DNA of 54,128 nucleotides from assembly GCA_025352795.1 (NCBI GenBank), contig JANXSF010000010.1, forward strand, positions 1 through 54,128, in the 5' to 3' direction. Below, piece after piece: positions 47,562 through 54,128 of the stretch. Position numbers and translations under genes: made by a program. This DNA comes from Acidobacteriota bacterium. GTDB taxonomy: Bacteria; Acidobacteriota; Terriglobia; Bryobacterales; Bryobacteraceae. Each line of letters opens with the position of its first letter. Position 1 is the first letter of the stretch. The notes below the pieces were generated by a model that did not search any database, was not told the origin of the DNA, and worked only from the letters and a program-made list of their open reading frames with translations.

Positions 47562-50102
47562 TCAGGCTGCACCTTGCAAAGCTTTCGTAAACGTTTTGGC
47601 AAGCTGGGTGCATTCCCGACAATTGGTGGCTTCTGGGGGCATAGGAATGTTACTCTGCCTCAAGTGACTTATTCCGCCAATCTGTTTGAAACTGTTGCCT
47701 GCCCGCTGTGTGGCGGATCTGACCAGGAAGTGATTAAGCCCGCCAAATACCCGGCCAACATCAGCGCCGAAGAACTGGAAAGAGCGTTCAGCGCATCGAG
47801 CGATCATCAACTGCTGGACCAGGTAGTCCGTTGCCGGGCCTGCGACATGTACTTTCTGAGCCCGCGCCCTAAGTCCGACCTGATTATTCGTGGCTATAGC
47901 GATGCCGTTGACCCCGTATTCGTCGCCCAGAATCCGCAACGTGTGGAAGTTTTCACTCGCAATTTGCGAAGCGCATTGAAGTCTATCGGCTGGGATAGCG
48001 GGACAGGGAAATCCTTTCTTGATGTGGGTTGTGCCGGTGGTGCCAGCCTGGTTGCTGCTCGAACTTTGGGCTTCAATGTGACGGGCATTGAACCCAGCCG
48101 CTGGATGACGGAATTCGGTCGCAAAACTTACGATGTGGACATTCGTCAGGGAACGCTGGAGGCCGATACCTTCGCGCCGCAAAGCTTCGATCTGATCAGC
48201 CTGTGGGACGTTCTGGAACACATCCCCGATCCCAATGAACTGTTGCGAATTGTTCTTGGCTTGCTGAAACCCGGTGGCGTTTTCATTGTCACTTATCCGG
48301 ACATTGGCAGCTTGGCGCAAAAAATTCTGCGGGACCGTTGGCCCTTCTGGCTGAGCGTCCATTTGAACTACTACACCCCCAAGACCATGCGGGTGCAATT
48401 GGAGAAGTCCGGGTTCCAGGTTTTGGAGTTTCGTTCTTACTGGATGACTTTGCCCTTGCCCTACACCTTGGAGCGAGCTGCGGCTTACATTCCGCCGATG
48501 GGTGCCGTCGCCAAGTTGGTGCGGGGAGTGGGTCTGGGTAACCTTTCGTTCACTTACAATATGGGGCAGACTTTGGTGATTACCCGCGCTCGCACCAGTT
48601 GAGTTTCGTTCGTAGATTATGAAGGCGTGACGGTCAGCCTTATCGCTGCGAAAGTACATGTTGCCTTCAAAAAAAGCTACCTGATGGTAGCCCTTGGAAA
48701 TCAGCAGCGGTTCGCGCTTTTGCCTGTCTTCATCACTGATGAACCAACCCGCTTTGCCCAAGCCGATAACCAGGAAGCGAGGCTTGGCTGTATCCAATAA
48801 TGGCTCGAACTTCATCATCGGATTGAAGCTTGAGGGCCAGTTGAAACCACCATCGTTGGGCGCGTTGTAATTGATAAAAATGTTGTGATCGAAATAGCGT
48901 TCCACGGCTACGGCAATATAGCCGCCGCCGATGGAATCCCGACCAGTTTGCCCATGGGATTTCAGGAATTCTGCAACCATGCCACTGGCACAGTATTTTT
49001 GGTTCCAGTCATACCAGGCAGTCTGCGCTGACCAACCGATTTGAACTGTGAGGAAGAAGAAACTGACCACCGTGAAGCAGCGTTCGAATCTGTCTTTCCG
49101 CAGGGCGTTGATGGGCTTTTCCATAAAAGAAGCAGTGACCGAATAGACCCACAACAGGAAGGGAAATCCCAAGTGCCAATAATTAAAATATTTGCCGCCA
49201 GAAAAGGCACACAGCCCCAGCAGGCCGGGGAAGAACACAAACATCAAGTTGGTTCGCCACAAACGGTACCCAGTGGTAGCTAAAAGAAGCATGGTTGCCA
49301 GTCCCGTGCCTGCCAAGCTCTGCACCATATAGAAATATCCGCGCTCCACTCGAAGCCATTCAAACTTAAAAGGCATGGTGATGAAGTCCAGGTCAGGGGG
49401 CGGAATAATAATCCAAAGGGTGAAGAGTCCGCCAATTCCCAATACGAGGTTAGCGATAAGAAGCTTTCGCCTAGCTGCCGTTGCAAGCAAAGCCCATTGG
49501 CGCAAAATCGGCCACATTGTGCCTATATGAATAGCCAAGCTGACAATGGCTGCATGGATGCTGGAAAAGATCATCAGGAAAATGACAGTGCACCAGATGT
49601 ATTGCTTGTCTACCACCCTCGTACGAAGGTGCAGAAGCATGACCAACATAAGCGGGACCATAACATAGCTGCGCGCAACCACCGCATACTGAAAGGCGAT
49701 GTAATAAGTAAATGGAACCATCAGTACCATGTAGGTGGGTAAATTTCGTAGGCGCAAGAACAGGAATATGGCTAGAGAACTGAATGCGGCTCCTAAATAT
49801 GACAAAAAGGCCACCGGGGCACCCATTTTGGCGAACGGCATAATGAGGATGTGCCACAGGGGAGGCGTCCCTTCATAGCGAATCCGCTCAAAGATAAGTT
49901 GGAACAGGCTGACATCGCGACTCAGCAGCCAGGCTTGCGATTCATCGGCCCAAGGTTCGTGGCGCGAGGCGGTGAAGAAAACAAACAGGAAATGGGTCAG
50001 CCACACTAGCAGTCGTAAGGAGTTTTGCTCAGGGAATAGTGCCCAGACCCCGGTGGTCGGCACACTTTGAAAGTTTCGAGTTTCGCTGAGCGAGGCTTCC
50101 AT
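47562..50102 (-). CDS. Multi-span membrane protein (GT-C-like) with long antisense tail
   Basis: Residues 1-500 are a polytopic membrane protein with about ten spans and an early periplasmic acidic motif (EPWADESQAWLLSRD), as in ArnT/PMT-type (GT-C) glycosyltransferases that use lipid-linked sugars. Natural similarity seems to end at AFIIYERN near base 48615. The frame then stays open without a stop for about 350 codons, entirely antisense to the methyltransferase at 47664-48602. That tail is rich in Gln, His and Arg, typical of antisense translation. The end coordinate is therefore doubtful: a stop was probably lost near 48600. ATG 50102 or TTG 50111 starts it. Confidence 0.6.
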   Translation of the reverse strand: MEASLSETRNFQSVPTTGVWALFPEQNSLRLLVWLTHFLFVFFTASRHEPWADESQAWLLSRDVSLFQLIFERIRYEGTPPLWHILIMPFAKMGAPVAFLSYLGAAFSSLAIFLFLRLRNLPTYMVLMVPFTYYIAFQYAVVARSYVMVPLMLVMLLHLRTRVVDKQYIWCTVIFLMIFSSIHAAIVSLAIHIGTMWPILRQWALLATAARRKLLIANLVLGIGGLFTLWIIIPPPDLDFITMPFKFEWLRVERGYFYMVQSLAGTGLATMLLLATTGYRLWRTNLMFVFFPGLLGLCAFSGGKYFNYWHLGFPFLLWVYSVTASFMEKPINALRKDRFERCFTVVSFFFLTVQIGWSAQTAWYDWNQKYCASGMVAEFLKSHGQTGRDSIGGGYIAVAVERYFDHNIFINYNAPNDGGFNWPSSFNPMMKFEPLLDTAKPRFLVIGLGKAGWFISDEDRQKREPLLISKGYHQVAFFEGNMYFRSDKADRHAFIIYERNSTGASAGNHQSLPHIVSERKVTQTHSPHQLGDGTHRRNVSRSSLQGVGQGQSHPVRTKLQNLEPGLLQLHPHGLGGVVVQMDAQPEGPTVPQNFLRQAANVRISDNENATGFQQAKNNSQQFIGIGDVFQNVPQADQIEALRREGIGLQRSLTNVHIVSFATEFRHPAAGFNARHIEAQSSSSNQAGTTGTTHIKKGFPCPAIPADRLQCASQIASENFHTLRILGDEYGVNGIAIATNNQVGLRARAQKVHVAGPATDYLVQQLMIARCAERSFQFFGADVGRVFGGLNHFLVRSATQRAGNSFKQIGGISHLRQSNIPMPPEATNCRECTQLAKTFTKALQGAA
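47664..48602 (+). CDS. SAM-dependent methyltransferase with zinc ribbon
   Basis: The 312-residue protein starts at GTG 47664. An N-terminal zinc site (CPLCGG, VRCRACDMYFLSPRP) precedes a class I methyltransferase domain: KSFLDVGCAGGASLVAA (motif I), FDLISLWDVLEHIPDPNELL and GGVFIVTYPD. Such proteins modify glycan, lipid or natural-product precursors. Divergent from the nucleotidyltransferase operon with a spacer of about 100 bp, it may join the same pathway. An earlier start at 47574 would overlap the divergent gene. Confidence 0.85.
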   Translation: MTYSANLFETVACPLCGGSDQEVIKPAKYPANISAEELERAFSASSDHQLLDQVVRCRACDMYFLSPRPKSDLIIRGYSDAVDPVFVAQNPQRVEVFTRNLRSALKSIGWDSGTGKSFLDVGCAGGASLVAARTLGFNVTGIEPSRWMTEFGRKTYDVDIRQGTLEADTFAPQSFDLISLWDVLEHIPDPNELLRIVLGLLKPGGVFIVTYPDIGSLAQKILRDRWPFWLSVHLNYYTPKTMRVQLEKSGFQVLEFRSYWMTLPLPYTLERAAAYIPPMGAVAKLVRGVGLGNLSFTYNMGQTLVITRARTS

Positions 50103-50230
50103 AAGTAGCAATCGGCAGTCTTAGAAAGGGTCTTTAATTCTTATGTGGGGACATTTTGTGCTCAGGTGATTGCGGTGAGGATTTAGATGTGATAAACCTT
50201 ACGGCATACTGAGTAAGTTAAGGGGTTTTC

Positions 50231-53200
50231 ATGCGTTCTCTCAAGTTAGTCGCTCTGCTGTCTATTATTGCGTCTTGCGCTCTGGCCCAGACCGAACGGG
50301 GCAGCATCACGGGTGTCGTTACTGACCCCAGTGGTGCCGCTGTAGCTGGGGCTGAACTTTCGTTGATCCATCGCGATACCAACGCTGCGGCAAAAGCCAC
50401 CACCACCAGTTCCGGCGAGTTCGGTTTGCCCAACTTGTTACCGGGCACCTATCGCGTGGATATCAGCGCCCCTGGCTTCAAGCGATTCGTTCGTCAAAAC
50501 ATTACCATCTCCGCAGCCAGCACGGTGCGGATTGATGCACAGTTGCAGCTTGGTCAAGTGAGCGAAACCATTGAGGTGACTGCCGCCGTAGCCACCATTC
50601 AAACTGACGATGCCAAGGTGTCCACACAAGTAGAAAACAAGTTGGTGGATGAACTTCCATTGCAGGTGGCGGGAACTATGCGGAGTCCGTTCAATTTAGT
50701 CGCAGTCGTGCCTGAAGCGCAGGGCTCGGGACAATCGCTGTCATTGGGCGGCGGTCAAGTGGCGGCATGGGATGCAACGCTCGATGGCCATAGCGTGGGC
50801 ACCAATCGATCTGGAGATACGGCTGAGGCGGCGCTGAATACGCCCTCGCTGGATTCGTTGACGGAATTCACGGTGGATACCAACGGGTTCAAAGCGGAGT
50901 ACGGCCAAGCGGCTGGCGGCGTGATGTCGTTTGCATCGAAGTCAGGCACCAATAAGTTTCATGGTTCGGCCTATGACTTTCTGCGCAATGACTACTTGGA
51001 TGCTCGTGGGTTTTTTGCGAAGGCCAAGAACGTCTACCGACAAAACGATTTCGGCTTCACCGTTTCCGGACCTATCTGGATTCCTAAGCTTTATAACGGC
51101 CGCAACCGCAGTTTCTTTTTTATCTCCTATGAAGGCTTTCGCAATCGTGTGGGCAGCAATGGAACTAACCTTACGGTTCCCACCGCTGAAATGTATAACG
51201 GTGACTTCAGTAAGTGGGTTGATCAGTCCGCTAAACTAATTCCCATTTACGATCCGTCAACCACGCGCGCCGCTGCTACTGGCGCCGGTTCCATCCGTGA
51301 CTTGTTTCCTAACAATCAAATTCCTAGCAGCCGCTTTTCTGCAACAGCGGTGAACATCGCCAACATAGCGAAAGTGGTTGTGCCGAATCGGGGTGCTGTG
51401 CCCGGCACTCGCGAGTATGTCACCAGTAACTACCTGGTAAATGGCGGTACTCTGATTTCACCAACGAATAAGTGGAGTGCCAAGGGCGATCAACTGCTGG
51501 GTTCCAAACATCGAGTAAGCTTTCTGTGGAACGCCACTAACTATCGGAACAAGCCCACCGGCCAAACGCCAGGCCTGCCCGAACCACTTTGGAATGGCCA
51601 GATCACTGCATGGGATACCGCTGCGTATCGACTTGCGCATGATTGGACCATATCCTCGCGGATGATCAATCATCTTTCGTTCTCCGCCAATACGTTCACT
51701 AAGAACGCTTACTCAATCAACGTAGATAAGAATTGGAAAGACAAAGTTTGCATCAAGAATGTAGTGGATTGTAATCAGAATTTCCCCACCATCAACTTCA
51801 CTGAATTCACAGGATGGGGTTCGGCTTCCTTCAATGGAACAGATCAGCCGGGCTGGGGCTTGAAGAATGATTTGAGTTACATTCGCCAATCGCATACTTT
51901 CAAGTTTGGCTTTCAACATCAGAATCAGAATGCGAATGGATTTGGTCAACAGGACATTGCTGGTCGTGCCGATTTCAATTTCCTATCCACCAGCATCCCC
52001 GGTTCTACAGTGTTTCCAGCCAGCGGCGGTAGTTCGTTTGCCTCCTTCCTGCTGGGTGAAGCCTATCTGGGTCGCACTGAAACCATCCGTCAAGTGACGC
52101 AGAAATATCCGTACTTTGGATTCTACGCGCAGGACGATTGGCGTGTGACTCGCAAACTGACTGTGAACTTTGGATTGCGTTACGACTTCACTCAGCCTCC
52201 GACAAACCTGAAAGACGAATATTCCGATTTCAATCCAACACGCCCCAATCCAGGGGCTGATGGACGTCTGGGGGCGTTGTGGTTTGCAGGCTTTGGAACG
52301 GGACGTGAAAACTCGCGCAGCCTGGTTCCTGGCTGGTATGGCGGCATTGGTCCCCGTTTGGGCGCAGCTTACGCAGTGGATAAAAAGACCACCATTCGCG
52401 CTGGATTAGGACGCAGCTTTTCGCGCATCACAGCAGTTCAGGGTAGTGGACATTTTGCTGGTTTCATTGGACAGTATCAGTTCGATAATTCCAATCAGGG
52501 CATAACGCCAACGTTCAAGTTAGATGCTGGGCTGCCTGCCTACAAGTTGCCGCCATCCATTGACCCCGGATTCTCTAACGGCAATACAGTGGATTGGTGG
52601 CAAGGTCAGGATGCAACGCGTGCGCCTGAAACCTGGTCCTGGACGTTCAACATGCAACGCCAGTTGACCTCCACAACAGTGATTGAAGCTGGTTACAACG
52701 CTTCCGCCGGGGCTCACTTACAATCTGGCATTTTGAATTACAATCAGGTTCCGACGTCGGCGCTGAACAGTATGGTGGCTCAGTTCGGGGCCACCCAGGC
52801 GTTGAATATTCTACGTTCTGACATTAATTCTGCGGCGGCGAAGAGTGCAGGGTTTCTGCCCCCTTACCCCAGCTTCGCCACGCAGTCATTGCGCTCTGTG
52901 GCACAATCCTTGCGACCGTTCCCGCAATATTCAACTGTCGTAACGGGTGCGCAAAACGGCGATAAGAGCGGCCATTCCAGCTATCATGCGTTGGTCATCA
53001 AGGCCAACAGCCGCTTTTCTAAATCAGTTACTGGCCAGTGGAGCTACGCGTTTTCTAAGTTACTCACTAATTCCGATACTTACTTTGCCAATTCCGCCAC
53101 AGCGGCTATGGACCAATATAATCGACGTTTGGAAAAGTCCATTGGTCAATATGATCGCACCCACACTTTGAAATTTTCCACGGTCTACAATTTACCTCTC

Positions 53201-53716
53201 GGCAAAGGGCAGCGTTGGTTTACAAAAGGATTTATGAGTCAGGCTGTCGGAGGTTGGCGTTTGGCGGGGATTCAGGTGTACAACAGCGGTGCTCCACTGG
53301 CCTTGTCTCGCAACAATCCATTACCGATTTTCAACGGCACCACTCGTCCGTTGGTGGATAGCTATGACAACTGGCGCATCGCGACCATTGGAGATCACTT
53401 CGACCCGGCAGTGGATCGCTATTTCAAGCCGAAAGCCGCTTTTGGAGTCCAGCCGCCTGCTGGTTTCGGCAATGCGACTCGTTACAATCCCAAGGTTCGT
53501 GGCTTCTTTGGTAAGTCGGAAAACTTGAGCCTTTCAAAGACCTTCGTGATTCGGGAAAGCATCAAGTTAGATTTCCGCGGCGAGGCTTTTAACCTGTTCA
53601 ACCGGGTAGTGTTTGCGAATCCGAGTTTGAATCTGGATGCCATCAACTTTGGTCAGGTTACAAGCCAGGCGAATGAGCCAAGGACCATGCAGGTAGCGTT
53701 GAAGGCTTACTGGTAG
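50231..53716 (+). CDS. TonB-dependent receptor, Oar-like with regulatory N-terminus
   Basis: The 1161-residue outer-membrane protein has a signal peptide (LVALLSIIASCALAQ), a carboxypeptidase-regulatory-like domain (GSITGVVTDPSGAAVAGAEL, GLPNLLPGTYRVDIS), a plug domain (about 130-260, with FTVDTNGFKAEYGQAAGG), and a long beta-barrel that ends in a typical aromatic terminus (TMQVALKAYW). Solibacter-type genomes carry dozens of these. Substrates are often glycans or peptides. AGGGG precedes the ATG. TonB/ExbB are not near; the ExbD at 25895 is the only motor part seen here. Confidence 0.9.
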   Translation: MRSLKLVALLSIIASCALAQTERGSITGVVTDPSGAAVAGAELSLIHRDTNAAAKATTTSSGEFGLPNLLPGTYRVDISAPGFKRFVRQNITISAASTVRIDAQLQLGQVSETIEVTAAVATIQTDDAKVSTQVENKLVDELPLQVAGTMRSPFNLVAVVPEAQGSGQSLSLGGGQVAAWDATLDGHSVGTNRSGDTAEAALNTPSLDSLTEFTVDTNGFKAEYGQAAGGVMSFASKSGTNKFHGSAYDFLRNDYLDARGFFAKAKNVYRQNDFGFTVSGPIWIPKLYNGRNRSFFFISYEGFRNRVGSNGTNLTVPTAEMYNGDFSKWVDQSAKLIPIYDPSTTRAAATGAGSIRDLFPNNQIPSSRFSATAVNIANIAKVVVPNRGAVPGTREYVTSNYLVNGGTLISPTNKWSAKGDQLLGSKHRVSFLWNATNYRNKPTGQTPGLPEPLWNGQITAWDTAAYRLAHDWTISSRMINHLSFSANTFTKNAYSINVDKNWKDKVCIKNVVDCNQNFPTINFTEFTGWGSASFNGTDQPGWGLKNDLSYIRQSHTFKFGFQHQNQNANGFGQQDIAGRADFNFLSTSIPGSTVFPASGGSSFASFLLGEAYLGRTETIRQVTQKYPYFGFYAQDDWRVTRKLTVNFGLRYDFTQPPTNLKDEYSDFNPTRPNPGADGRLGALWFAGFGTGRENSRSLVPGWYGGIGPRLGAAYAVDKKTTIRAGLGRSFSRITAVQGSGHFAGFIGQYQFDNSNQGITPTFKLDAGLPAYKLPPSIDPGFSNGNTVDWWQGQDATRAPETWSWTFNMQRQLTSTTVIEAGYNASAGAHLQSGILNYNQVPTSALNSMVAQFGATQALNILRSDINSAAAKSAGFLPPYPSFATQSLRSVAQSLRPFPQYSTVVTGAQNGDKSGHSSYHALVIKANSRFSKSVTGQWSYAFSKLLTNSDTYFANSATAAMDQYNRRLEKSIGQYDRTHTLKFSTVYNLPLGKGQRWFTKGFMSQAVGGWRLAGIQVYNSGAPLALSRNNPLPIFNGTTRPLVDSYDNWRIATIGDHFDPAVDRYFKPKAAFGVQPPAGFGNATRYNPKVRGFFGKSENLSLSKTFVIRESIKLDFRGEAFNLFNRVVFANPSLNLDAINFGQVTSQANEPRTMQVALKAYW

Positions 53717-53783
53717 GTTGCTTCAGTTGCATCCCTGCCTAAGTCCACTTAGTTTTCTGCAATCGGACAGGTTCAAGTGTTGG

Positions 53784-53854
53784 AGACCGCTCCCTAGCGG
53801 TCACGGCTCTGTAGCATCAGTGCGTTACCGAGCCTTGACCGCAAGGTAGCAGTC
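53784..53854. repeat. GACCGCTCCC-type inverted repeat, copy 2
   Basis: Left arm AGACCGCTCCCTAGCGGTCA from 53784 pairs with an inverted right arm from about 53822 (GTTACCGAGCCTTGACCGC, then AAGGTAGCAGTCT). The two arms flank a short loop. The left arm matches 36640-36674. Placed after a gene 3' end, it could form a transcript hairpin. Confidence 0.7.
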
Positions 53855-53923
53855 TTTTTAACCAAAAGTTGTCCCAAAAAAGTTGGAGATTCTACAGGGA
53901 TGCGGGAAAACTAAATGGCATTG

Positions 53924-53966
53924 GGCGATTCCGCCTGCCAGCTCGCTTGCGAGCGAAGTTTTCATT
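53924..53966 (-). repeat. Dispersed repeat with TCGCTTGCGAGCGA core, copy 2
   Basis: GGCGATTCCGCCTGCCAGCT through GAAGTTTTCATT is the reverse complement of the copy at 36452-36493 with a few differences. Both copies lie within 200 bp of a GACCGCTCCC element. Confidence 0.7.
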
Positions 53967-54128
53967 CCAATTTCCAAAAAACTACTACAGCATATTCTCA
54001 TCGAAGGATGAGCCTGAAGGTCGGCCTTTAGACCGGGCTCCTTTGTGTTTTCTTGTTTTCTTGTTTTGTTGTTTGGATTGGTAAAGGCACAACACAACCG
54101 CAGTCGAGGCGGTGGGAATGTGGGAATC

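Larger units (their letters stand above)
53717..54128. other. Intergenic region with dispersed repeats
   Basis: The last 412 bases contain no supported gene. They hold the GACCGCTCCC inverted repeat (53784-53854), the inverted copy of the TCGCTCGCAAGCGA element (53924-53966), and a T-rich patch (54040-54080). Small frames here lack similarity and ribosome sites. Confidence 0.65.

Noticed and set aside
53858-54097. Small frames at the window end
   Set aside because: They run through repeat elements and T-rich DNA, with no ribosome site or recognisable motif.

Overview
The window is a bacterial chromosome segment, most likely from the Acidobacteriota, order Bryobacterales (Solibacter/Bryobacter relatives). 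Supporting this are a secreted protein with the C-terminal domain first defined in Solibacter (around 28773-30620), two PadR regulators each paired with a large FtsX/MacB-type permease of the acidobacterial 'ADOP' kind, an Oar-like TonB-dependent receptor with a carboxypeptidase-regulatory N-terminus, two DUF1549/DUF1553 plus DUF1501 pairs, and many small toxin-antitoxin genes. The placement is inferred from gene content only. I saw no rRNA, tRNA or CRISPR array.

Layout. 1-1012: the end of an insertion sequence cuts an ADOP permease gene that lies behind its PadR regulator. 1082-8300: membrane Fe-S oxidoreductase, a UDP-glucuronate-decarboxylase-like SDR, a DtxR/MntR-type regulator, then a chain of M28 peptidase, alpha/beta hydrolase and acetylornithine-type aminotransferase. 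8403-15732 (minus strand): conserved translation/secretion cluster ffh-rpsP-khpA-rimM-trmD-rplS-rnhB, a small membrane protein, two tandem signal peptidases and a mannose-1-phosphate guanylyltransferase. 15847-19347: accessory island with an HNH nuclease, a 172-bp tandem duplication, two PIN toxin-antitoxin pairs, and broken or orphan antitoxins. 19383-30620: metabolic and membrane genes, including a GHMP kinase/CPBP protease operon, a histidine kinase, an orphan ExbD and transporters.

30791-39975: two paralogous DUF1549/1553-DUF1501 pairs face each other across about 2.5 kb of decayed toxin-antitoxin material. That stretch holds a SEC-C protein, a frameshifted antitoxin, a 19-residue PIN remnant, and a HicB with a perfect 18-bp palindrome upstream. 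40237-43201: an intact PadR/ADOP module. 43246-50102: a tightly coupled minus-strand operon of a nucleotidyltransferase, a CofD/YvcK-like domain fused to a family 2 glycosyltransferase, a second related glycosyltransferase and a HAD phosphatase. It is flanked by a divergent methyltransferase and a multi-span membrane protein. 50231-53716: TonB-dependent receptor.

The best candidate for an undescribed system is the 43246-47559 operon. It joins an NTP-transferase, a CofD-fold transferase and two glycosyltransferases in one translationally coupled unit, which suggests a phosphodiester- or lipid-linked glycoconjugate pathway. Other strong points are a rimM gene with no ATG/GTG/TTG start (CTG behind a good Shine-Dalgarno site is likely), dispersed inverted repeats at gene 3' ends (one gives two converging genes the same C-terminal residues and stop), and a membrane-protein frame that stays open for about 1 kb antisense to a methyltransferase.
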